A stretch of DNA of 64,000 bases from Gymnorhina tibicen (lineage: Eukaryota; Chordata; Aves; Passeriformes; Artamidae). A program made the translations under genes and the position numbers. A model generated the notes under the pieces. It was not told the DNA's origin and ran no database searches. It worked only from the letters and a program-made list of their open reading frames with translations. Shown piece after piece: positions 13,656 to 23,778 of this stretch. How positions within the stretch are numbered: the stretch's first letter is position 1; each line of letters opens with the position of its first letter. Where the stretch lies: assembly GCA_013399875.1 (NCBI GenBank), contig VXAZ01018984.1:7050264-7114263 (forward strand). The letters are read 5' to 3'.

Positions 13656-13688
13656 GAAAGTATAGAACAATTGGTGTTCTATACTTTC
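13656..13688. repeat. Perfect 13-bp inverted repeat with 7-nt loop
   Basis: The left arm is GAAAGTATAGAAC (13656-13668), the loop is AATTGGT, and the right arm GTTCTATACTTTC (13676-13688) is its exact reverse complement. Directly upstream, CCCCC (13641-13645) and GGGGG (13652-13656) can form a second small stem. No gene or transposon context is visible. Confidence 0.9.
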
Positions 13689-15514
13689 GATGTTTTACAA
13701 CATTTCTGGCAATTGATTGATTGTGTTTAGCCAACGAGCTTCTGAAAACTAGTCTGTGTCTTCTTTCTCACTTACTGCTATCAACAATAATGAATATGTG
13801 ATGCCTCTTGACCAAGCAGTATGTTGGCTTTCCTGTACTCTTCCAGATGAGAATGAAATTATTTCCATCTGTTAACTTTTTTATGGCTTGAGTTATAGCT
13901 GGCTTAGGCAATATTGAAGGCTGGCTAATCGAGGGGACATTTAAGGGCTTTGCCTTTTCTAAAATCATTGGTTGAACATTTCAGGCAGAGACATATTGAA
14001 CAAAACTTGTATGGATTTGGTTTTGTGCCTAGCAAGAGAAGGTCTTTATGCTGAAATAAACATAATACAGTTGTATTGGGAAGGAATCCATTTAGTCAGT
14101 GATAATGGGGTTTTGTTCAAACTTTAGATGTTGAGCTTGTTGATTAATTTCATTGAGTGCCATAATTAAAAGAAAATCTTCAGGCTTGTAGAAACAAGGT
14201 AATATTTTCCAGGTATTCTTTATGAAATATATAGTTTATCACCTGCATAATTCTAGTTTTGGTTATTTTTATGGGGCTATCAGAAGTGACCTTACTGGTT
14301 GCTAATCTAGAAAATTAAGATACGTTGTCGATATTTTTGTGTAATTTGGAATATAAATTATTCAGCTCATGCTTCTTTTGGAGCTCTGCAAAACACCACA
14401 CAGGCTATGGCGCTTTAGCTAATTGCTACAATTAGCGATAGGACTAAGTCACTTTGGACATATATTGCATACTGTGTTTTACTAATTAATCATTTATTTT
14501 ACTGAGGGAAATTGCAGCTGCCTGTGGCTGTCATTAAAAGTTAATGTGTCCGATAGAGTGTCTTTAGATTACACTTGGGAAAAAAAAAGCCCTCAAAAAA
14601 AAAGAGAAATGTGGAAAAATATGTCAAAATTGCTGTGAGACTGGTCATAATTATGGGTTGCCTGAGATTAGTGGGGCAGAGTGATACCACTCAGGCTGCA
14701 ATTAGTCTGTCAGATATCACTGGCTGCATTACTTCTCCCCATGCATCTTTCACCTCATCAGTAAAATAAGCATAATTATAGAGTACCTTTTTATGCTGCA
14801 CTTGCAATCCACTGATGGAAAGTACTGAGAGAAAGCTAATTGCTGTTTGGATATTTTGTAGTCTGATTGCTGGTCAATATGGAATTGGCCTGAAACTATG
14901 GTTTTTAAAGACATTAAGGTATTTCCTTCAGTCCTCTATGAAATGTATTATATTTGCTAATATTGTGTTAGCCACTCTAGGAACCAATTGCAAGTTTAAT
15001 ACACTGTAAAATACTGCAGGTTTTCTTCCTTTAAGTAACTTTGTAATTGACCACTGTAGCATTGCTGATTTATTCAACAACTCTGCATTTTACACAGTCC
15101 CTTTTATCAAGTAATTCATGCTGGAAATTGGTAATTCCTTCATTTCATGGTATGTTGACACTGCATATACTCATAAATTTAAAGAACTAATAATAAAAAT
15201 GTACTAGATTTTGTAATAGGATTTAAATTGATCACGTTAAATTGGCTTTTTCACTTGCAACTATACATTGGCATACCCATGCCCAGCTGGTTGCAAAGAG
15301 AGGCAGAACACCCCGTTGTTGCGCTTTGTGTGTTTTTTTCCTAGAAGTGTATCTCAGAGTAGTGGAGAATATTGGGAACAATTGGATACAGTCAGGTGTT
15401 CACTTCAGCAGTGAAGATGTTTTATTCTAAGATTATCCATTATAAGGTATTTAATAACAAAAGAACAAACCCGATGTCAGTTATTTAGTTAGACATTCTC
15501 AAGGTACAAGAACA

Positions 15515-16300
15515 CTTTTGTACGTTCCGTGCGATGGCTCTCAAGTGGATCTGCGCCATGGCTTTCTCTGGCACCAGGCTGACAGGCCTGTAGTGTCTGG
15601 GAGCCTCCTTCCAGCCCTTTTTGTAGAAGGGCATCACATTTGCTAACCTGCAATCAACTGGGACCTCTCTGGTGAGCCAGGACAGCTGCTAAATGATAGA
15701 AAATGGCTCAGTGAGCGCTTCCACCAGCTCCCTCAGTACCTTTGGGTGGATCCTATCTGGCCTCATAGACACGTGCATGTCTAAGTGGTGTAACAGGTTG
15801 CTGGCCATTTCCCCTTGGATTATGGTGGTTTCATTCTGCACCCTGTCCCTGTCTTCCAGCTCAGGGGTCTGGGTTGTCCCTGAGGACAACTGATCTTAAC
15901 TACTAAAGATGGATGCAAAACAGCATTGATCTCCTCAACCCTTGTCACTTTGTTTCCCCACACATCCAGTAAAGGATAGAGAGTCTCAGCTCTCCTTTTG
16001 TTGTTAATGTAATTATGAAAACATTTCTAGTTGTTTTATATGACAGTAGCCAAATTAAGTTCTAGTTGGACTTCAGCCCTTCTAATTTTCTCCCAGCGTA
16101 ACCTCATGAAGTCTTTGTAGTCCTCCTGAGTTTCCTGCTTCTTCTTGCAAAGATCTCAAACTCTCTCTTTTTTTTTTTTTCTCTTTCGGCGCATGGGGAT
16201 GGGCTGTTCCTGTGCCATTAAGATTTCTTTCTCGAAGAATGTCCAGCCTTCCTGAACTCCTGTTCTCTTAAGGATCTTTGTACATTGCAACGGGTGCTCC
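15515..16300 (-). mobile_element. CR1 LINE internal fragment (ORF2, endonuclease-RT linker into RT)
   Basis: The reverse complement encodes eroded CR1 ORF2. In order it shows a stretch like GWTFFEKEILMAQEQPIPMR, then ETQEDYKDF and EKIRRAEVQLELN, then RPDRIHPKVLRELVEAL.EP, then EVP.D...ANVMPFYKKG and HYRPVSL. These are the linker and N-terminal reverse-transcriptase motifs of CR1. The frame is broken by stops (for example just after EPFSII) and by frameshifts. About 50 nt after the PMR motif seem to have been lost, with an A-run (T-run on +, near 16170) at that spot. The copy lacks the usual CR1 3' end, so it is an internal relic rather than a simple 5'-truncated insertion. The right boundary is uncertain. 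Confidence 0.82.
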
Positions 16301-18140
16301 TGGACAGTGTGTTTGTTTGCTGGCACTCTCTGGGTACTTTAGACTGTGAGGTTACAGGTTGGGATGGGCACACAGCCCCTGTGAAGCCACACTAATCCTG
16401 GCTCAGTAAAAAGATCTTCTGATTTGGTTCAGTTCAGTTATCAGTTTGTCATTGCCCATGCTCACGTTGAAGTTCTTTTGAAAGCTACATTGATAACGTT
16501 TCTGAGCCACACTTTGACATTATCAGTCCGAAATGAATACCCTTAATGTTTAATACTGAAAATGGGAAATGTCTTTTCTCTATTTCTGTTCTTTTTGTTC
16601 TGCTGTTGTGGCTTAATCTTCGTAGATTACGTGTGTCTGTGTGCTGCAGCCTCACTGAAACCAGACTGATCATGAAACATGTTCTCTTCCACATGTAGGG
16701 GGGGTTGTGATAGAAGTGTCTACTCCATGTATTCAGAAAGCAAGTGATGAGTTCTTTCTTACTTATCTTGTGGTTTCCTGAGTGAAACGTTTTCATCTGG
16801 CTGGGCAATGTGCTCCAGGTCAGCACAGATTTGCATAGAATGTGCCCCAGCCTCCTCAGCAAGCCAGGTCTAAGCAGCACCTTGCAGAGAGGCATTAAAA
16901 ATAGTAACCCTATTAATAGGTAATGTCCCTACATCAGCAGTTCTGTGCAATTGGCTGTGATTAACCTGGGGCTGAAGACCATACAATTATAGCTGTTGCA
17001 AAACTGAAACCATTTCTCGTTTAGTACTTCCACCATTTCATCACTTGCTGCAGGTCGGTCAGCTCAAGTCCCACCCCTCACTCCTTGGCAGTGGAGCTGA
17101 TCACACCAACTGCATTTTGTGATAAATCTACAAATACCAAAAAGTGCGTTGCAAAATAATGAACAAGCGGTGGAAGAAATCCAGAATGTCTGCAAGAGTC
17201 TATAGAAGGAATTGATTATACTAAGCTGTTAGGGCTCATGAGTAATTTGAGTTAAATGACAGAAGGTAGATGGAAGAATTTCTGATAAGAAAATGTATAA
17301 TACTGCCAGATCTAACAAATTTCCCAGTAAGCTACCCAGTTATCCAGTTTTTTTAAGGGAAAAAATAATTGAAAGTAGGAGTGGGATGAAGGTGAGTTCA
17401 CAGCACCTAATCTTCATTATAATTGATTGTCCTGCAAATTTATTATAGTTATGAAAATACCAACTCATGAAACAGTTTTATAATTTACAAAGAGCATTTC
17501 ATATGAGGTTTATAGCTGGTGCCATTATCTTCAACTCCAATAGGTTAAAACCAAAAATAATTGTCCTCATCTAAATAGTCTCTCAACTTCTGAAGCTATA
17601 CAGTCCTGTATTCCCTCTGTATTCCCCCTATATTAAGATTTTTTCTTCCTCATGATAGGTTTCAGAGTTTTCCTGACACTGAAAAATGACTGGTTCTATA
17701 GATAAAGCAGTAAAACTGGTAATATGCAGCTGTTGCTGTAAATGGATGCTGAAGGAGAATAAAATGTTACAGATAAAAATGTAGGTCTAATACTCAGGTA
17801 GTGGAGTGCCAGCTGTGTGTGTACTTACCCATTTAACTATTTGTGTTCATGTATGACCATATAGATGATTCTGCAGCATTTAAAATTGATCTCTTAATTA
17901 TCTCTAATGCCTTGATCATCCAGAATTTCTGAAACAAGGGCTGGTGTAGTCACAGGAGGAATTCTCACAGGTCGTAGCATAGCTGGATCCTGGCATAGCT
18001 CTGTGCTGCAGATTTGTTTAATGCTTTCCCTGAACAGTGCATTCCATTACTTTGCAGCCCAGGTTTTCAGAACAGTGCTGATCATTTTTCTAGTGGAAGA
18101 AAGAAAATATATGGGAAATGCTGATACAGCATGCTTACAA

Positions 18141-18216
18141 CTGAGCACCCTGATCTAGTAGATGTCATCTCTGCTCACTGTAGGGGAGTTGGACTGTTTT
18201 ATGATTTTATGATTTT
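18141..18216 (+). mobile_element. CR1 LINE 3' tail, very degraded
   Basis: The sequence CTGAGCACCCTGATCTAGTA, then GATGTC..CTGCTCACTGTAGGGGAGTTGGACT, followed by TTTATGATTTTATGATTTT, aligns by eye with the CR1 terminal block 'gagcaacctgatctag...tgcccat.gcaggggttggact...' and its ATTCTATG tail repeats. About 35 bases that normally lie between the TTGGACT block and the tail are missing. The upstream part is no longer recognisable. Confidence 0.6.
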
Positions 18217-20540
18217 GACAGAAGATAATAGTGCTGATTTTGTGCAGTCTGGCTCCACTTGAATTCATGAAGATGAAGCGTTTTGTTTGAAGGCTTACAT
18301 GATGAATCCCAGTGACAGAAAAATAAATATTTTCATGGAAAAGGGTTTAGAAATTGCTCATCGGGGACATATCCTACACCTGGTTTTGCAATTGTCCAGA
18401 GCCAGTTGGTAGGCACATGTATTTTTCATGAGCATGTGGTGTATCTAAAGAAATATTGCATATGTCTGATAGACTGTATTTTGCTCATTTATGTACCTTA
18501 ATATTACAAATACAGCAGTTCTTTGCCACTGGTCAGAGCCTCAGCTAGGTGTGAAATACCACAGGTACATTTAATCCAGCTGGTACTTGGTGCCTTGTCA
18601 GAATGCTGCTCTCTTGATCTTTCTCTTTATATTTTTGTGTTCATGATGAGTTCCCTTTCTAGAGACAATAATCATCCAGGTAACGAAGAGCTCATGGATG
18701 AGCTCATGTTACAACATGCAAATGTTAGCTCATGCCTAGGAATTTTTTAAAATTTAAATTGAAAACTCTCCTCTGTTTTCCCTCCTGGACTCAACAAAAA
18801 GTATTGAAAAGTTGTCAGGTAAAAAGCAATATCCTCATTTGCAAGCTTAAGAGGAAGATTCTTTTTATCAACAGCTCTTGTGTCAAATCTCTGTGAAGAT
18901 AATCTAAATAGGAACAAATATATTTTCAGAGACAACTGATGTTGCCTCAGTAGAAACTGAGCATGTCATAAAGCAGCCAAGAAAGTAATCAAATTGTGTC
19001 CTTACATCTCTTTTAAGCAGGGTAGAGATAAATAGAATGAATGGCTAGTCAAGGATCATTTATATCCTCGGATTTTTATTTCTCTTATGTGGCACTATTT
19101 TTCCTGTCCCTCCTGGGCAAATCATTGTGGTGGTGTTTTTAGGGGTTTAGTTTTGTTTTTAAACTTTTTATTTTGGTTTAATATGAGGAAAACAAATCTC
19201 CGGTCACAGCTACAAACCACCACTGTGGAAAAAGAGGGACTGTTTCTATTACTTGCCACCCCATGCAAAAATCTCTTCTAAAGATTGTTCTTTGCATTTC
19301 ATTTAAACTATGGTATCAAATTAAATTATAAGTTCTTAAATCTCCAGTGTATAGCCATGCCAGCATTGCTCATCTGTGTAAGACCTCTGCTGCTGATAAA
19401 CTTCTGATAGTGGCACAAAGAAAGCAGGCAGTGTTTGGGTGAGTCCTTTTGCTATGAAAATGAGCATTTTTCTCACCAGTCCCCAACCCCTTTTTGTTTT
19501 CCCCCTCCAAACTTTGTGATGCAGCTTTGGATCGGTTGACGTCTTAAACTTGTGCTCCTACCCTCATGCACAGTGCTACAGAGCAACAGCTGCTTTCAAA
19601 CTTAACACTGGCAGGGTGCATGTAGAGAGAAACAGTTTGATGTGTCTGGATGTTTTATAGCTAAAAGATTTAACCAAAATCATCACTTAATAAGTGAGCA
19701 AATCTACCACGTGAGCAGGACCTTTCCTGATTTGCGCTGTCAGAAAGAAGAACTTTGTATTCTTTTTGTGTAGATTTCTTTTCTATTGAAACAGAGATTA
19801 GCATTTTTGGAGTACTGAAACTTGAACAGTCAAGGTACAGTTTAAGATAAACCACTGACTTTTATAAAACCAGCCAACTATCATAAGTTATGCTGTCTAG
19901 TTTTTTATTTCATCAAAGCTCTCTTTCAAAGTTCATGGAGGCAGTGGAGAGCTCTGCCTTGATGTTAGTGAGCTTTGGACTCCCTGAACAAGTAAGACAG
20001 TGACATCAAAATGGATTCATACTCACAGGTTCTGTTTCTATGTGGTTGTCATTATAATTGACATTCTGGTGGGCCTGACTGCCTTTTTTCATTGTGATCG
20101 TGTGTGCATGTCTGTGGCTAAAATGAGGGTATTTAGCTGTATATTATTTATACATTCTTACAATAAATTAATTAGGAAGACACATGTGCTTTTGTAATAC
20201 ATACGTGACTATGCAATTCTCACAGATATACCAAAAATATGCCACTGTCTCTTTCTAGTTACACTGATGGTTGCACTGAATTTGCTGTTAAAAAGTGGAC
20301 CCATCCCAAAAATCTGTTGTATAATTTCCAATAGAAAGTATTTTTAGAATATGTTTCTTAGACTGCTGCTCAGCTACTGCGCTTTCCTAACCTACGTCAT
20401 TCTGTCATTGCATTGTTCTTTCACAACTGATTTTTCTAATGAGTATGAACTTCTCATGTATTTTTTTTGACTTTTGTGATTAAGCTCTTTCGAAGTTGTC
20501 TATCTTTACTAAGATGCCAGTATGTTTTGATGATGCAAGC

Positions 20541-20568
20541 TCTGGTGAGTCTTCAAGAGCACGTTATT
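20541..20568 (+). repeat. 28-bp direct repeat, copy 1
   Basis: This 28-bp segment begins TCTGGTGAGTCTTC and ends GCACGTTATT. It is identical to 21337-21364 in the same orientation, 796 bp downstream. The bases on either side of the two copies are unrelated. Confidence 0.92.
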
Positions 20569-21336
20569 TTACCATATGATGTAGTTTGCTGATACAATAG
20601 ACAATATTTGACTCTTGGTTTGTTTATTCATATAATCAATTTATTTTTTTCTCAGCTTAACCATCTTTCTCATTATCTCATGTTTATGGCATCTTTTTCC
20701 AGCTTCCTGAACAGTTTATCAGGGCAATTTACTGGCTCAAAATACAATTTTTTACTGTTTATATCCCAGCTTTTACAAAAATATAATTACATGGTATTAT
20801 TTGGATAAATTATTTTCTCACATTCTAGTCACTTCAGGACTTGCATTATGTGCAGCTTAATTGGCTAGGATTAGTAAGAATTAGTGTGAAATAGAATACT
20901 AGTATTAGAATTAGTACAGAATATTCTTCTCATTATTTTGATATTATTCAGTTTCCTTCCCCTATATGTTTGTATCTGAATGCTGCAGAGGATCTTAGAG
21001 AAGCATTTCTAAATATCTTCACAGTATTTAAATCATAGGAAAAAACGAGTTTTGTATGAACTTTGGTCCTATAATATTGTCATTGTCATAATGCTGTGTT
21101 CTCCATAGTGTTTAAATGGGTGCTGTTTATAAGTGATTTTCAGAACTGTGGACCAATAAATGAAATGCAGTGTGGTCTTGCAGAGCCTACTGGAAAAAAA
21201 TTGAGATTTTAGTAGTTTGATACAGTGTCTTATGGAACATGTTTCCATAAGAGTTGGAAGAGCATGTAGTAGGGTGATAATTTCAAAGCCAGTGCTTACT
21301 TTTATTCATGTGGTATAATCAGTGTATAAATAGATA

Positions 21337-21364
21337 TCTGGTGAGTCTTCAAGAGCACGTTATT
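21337..21364 (+). repeat. 28-bp direct repeat, copy 2
   Basis: This is an exact same-strand duplicate of 20541-20568. Copy 2 sits between an AT-rich stretch ending TAAATAGATA and a CTTCTGCTGA plus T-run segment, neither of which is found beside copy 1. Confidence 0.92.
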
Positions 21365-22106
21365 CTTCTGCTGATTTTTTTTTTTTTTGAAGATTTCATT
21401 TAGTTTTGTCTGTGCCATGGTTACAATGCCGAACTTTATTCCATTTTTTATGGAATACAGGCAGGAGTGAACCTTTTTGGACATGCTGGGAACTGAAAAT
21501 ACTTGTTCTTACGGAACTGTTTCAATGTGTCAGAATAATAAAAATTTACGTAGCTTTAAAGTGCTTTTTCATTCAGATCTTCTTTTGGGGGAATGCAATA
21601 CCAGCAGTGATAGCTTTGCTCCTGTGTGTCATTCAGAAAGGATCTTCTGTGCAAGTTACACCCAGAAAAAAACCCCTTCATTTATTCCATCTTGGTATTA
21701 ATGTTAAATTGCAAATTGCTGCCATTATCTGGCATATAGCTGCAAAAGGGAGAGGGAATGAAGCACAGATGCAAAAATAGGAATGGGAGAAAAGTGGTGA
21801 AATACGAACTAAATGTAGAAATGCTTTGCTGGAAGGGGGGTGTTTGAGCTAGTCTGGCACCCTGACAGGCCTGCTTCTCTATTTGGTATTTGCTGAAGCA
21901 AGTAATTCATCCTGACTGTAACTTTGCCAGTACTGCAAGAATTCTGTTTCACTAAGATGAACACTTTCTCCCTTGTTTCTAAGGACAAATACGCTTAATT
22001 TCTTGTTTCTGGATCTTCTTATCTGTCTCCTCTGTGGTTTGTGTGCAAGTGTTATATATGAACTCTAGAAGTGAGATCAAGCAGCCGAGCTTTTTAGCTT
22101 CCTTAA

Positions 22107-22178
22107 TGTGGTGGGTTTTGTTGGTTGGTTTTTGTTTTGGTGTTTGTTTTGTTTTTTGGTTTGTTTTTTTTTTTTTTA
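22107..22178 (+). repeat. T/G-rich low-complexity tract
   Basis: The tract has degenerate GTTTT/GGTTT repeats passing into a run of 14 T, followed by AATACAG. It could be an ancient retroposon tail read from the other strand (A/C-rich on -), but no body is recognisable. Confidence 0.65.
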
Positions 22179-23397
22179 ATACAGTTAGCTGTTGCAAGAT
22201 TATGAGCTCCAACTGCAAGGGAAAGCAAGAGGACTAAGGTTTGGGGTAGCCATTATTCCAGATGGCTTTTGGAGCAGTAACATAAAATATTCATGTACTG
22301 TCTAATGAAACCTTCATGGCTTTGGCCCATGACATTATTCAGGGCCTTCTTGCTCATCACCGCTGTGGTAACAAGTTCACTCACCTGCTTTTGAAGGAAA
22401 AAAAACCTTGAAGGTGTGAATAAGGGAAAAAAAGAGATATGTTTATAATTGTATAATGTACGTCATTTATTCTGCCTTAGAAGGGTGCTGGTAGTGAGAT
22501 TGTGAGACCTAACTTAAAACAAGTTTTTTATTCTTATATTAGGGTTTAAGGCAGGGCTTTATTTAGAGAGGTTTCTGCCCCACAAAAAACATTGATAGCT
22601 TGTAATACTGGCAGTTAGAGAAGATATATTGTACTGTGAATACCAGCAAAGAGGGGGCTTGTACCAAAGCATTCTTCAGTTTCATGCCATGATTGGCAAA
22701 ATACAGCTGAAATTATAATAACGACATTAATGAAAACAAGTCTAATTTTTTAAGTAAACTCAGCACAAACTGTGGTTTGTGTGTTTTTCTGATTTTTTTA
22801 TGTGGACTCATTTCTACAATTTTAATTTTTACTCAAAACGACAAATCTGAAATCTGCCATTCTTTTCAGTTTCAAGTGCTGATCCTACTTCCTGTCATGG
22901 TCTTGCAGCACTAGTAATCAGATAATCACTAGTTTTTGCCATAGATGCCTGAATTCCAGTTTTCTACTTGACTCCAGTGCACAGCAGCTCAGTTGCAGCA
23001 TGATGCACAGACCTTCGTGAAACACATGAAGTCAGTCTGGCAGGGTGAATTTAAAATAACTGCTACACAGGCACTCCTCATGCACTGACCATCTAGAAAG
23101 GCCCAGCCTGCATCAGCCATCCAAGCTGACATGAAATAATTGGGGTGTTGCACAGTGGGCACTTCTAGGCACAAAAACTCCCACTTTTATTCTTGTATGT
23201 AAAACCAAATTCAGGCACTGAAATTAACTTCTGGAAACAGTGACTTTTTCCTACACAGACTCTTATCTATCTAGAAACAAATGCTTTTAAGCACATCTGT
23301 AGATTTCAGTAACATTGAATAGTGATTTTGGTGCTTCAACTTGTGTTGCAGTAGAATAAAAATTATGACAGTATGATTTTACAGGTACATTTAGGGT

Positions 23398-23778
23398 GTA
23401 GAGGGGAAGCCATATAAGGAGAGGCTGAGGTCGCTTGGTTTGTTCAGCCTGGAGAAGAGGAGACTGAGGGGGGAGATCTCATAATGGTCTACTTGGGTCT
23501 GTTCACTCTCGAGACCCAGGGGAACAGCATGAAGCTGTGTCAGGGGAGGTTTAGTTTGAATACCAGGACAAGGTTCTTCACCCAGAAGCTGGCTGGGCAC
23601 AGGGCACCCAGAGAAGGAGTCACAGCACCAACCCTGACAGAGTTCAAGAAGCATTTGGACAATGCTGTCAGGTACATGGTGTGATTCTTGGGGATGGTCC
23701 TGTGCAGGGCCAGGAGCTGGACTTGAATGATCCTTGTGGGTCTGTTAAAACGCAGGATATTCTAGGATTCTATGATTT
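23398..23778 (+). mobile_element. CR1 LINE 3' end (truncated at the 5' side)
   Basis: A clear avian CR1 3' segment. It contains GTTCAGCCTGGAGAAGAGGA, GGGGGGAGATCTCATAATGG, GGGGAACAGCATGAAGCTG, TTCTTCACCCAGAAG, CAGAGTTCAAGAAGCATTTG, GGGCCAGGAGCTGGACTTGA and TGATCCTTGTGGGTC, and ends in the hallmark GGATTCTATGATT tail. The 'guided by CAGGAGCTGGACT.GATGATCC' ending resembles the CR1-B/F-like group rather than the 'CCTTCCAACCCAAACCATTC' group. It is 5'-truncated, as most CR1 insertions are, and has no intact frame. It lies within the CCSER1 intron in the gene's own orientation. Confidence 0.92.

Noticed and set aside
13641..13688. microRNA precursor
   Set aside because: The main stem is only 13 bp and the outer sequences do not pair, so it lacks the roughly 22-bp duplex of a pre-miRNA.
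16485..16895. 136-codon open frame on the - strand, the longest in the window
   Set aside because: It has no recognisable domain or codon bias and no splice context, and it lies in intron DNA next to a CR1 relic. A few frames of this length are expected by chance in 64 kb of AT-rich sequence.
21406..21780. 124-codon open frame on +
   Set aside because: It starts at a non-ATG-like context, has no domain and overlaps copy-independent intron sequence. It fits chance.
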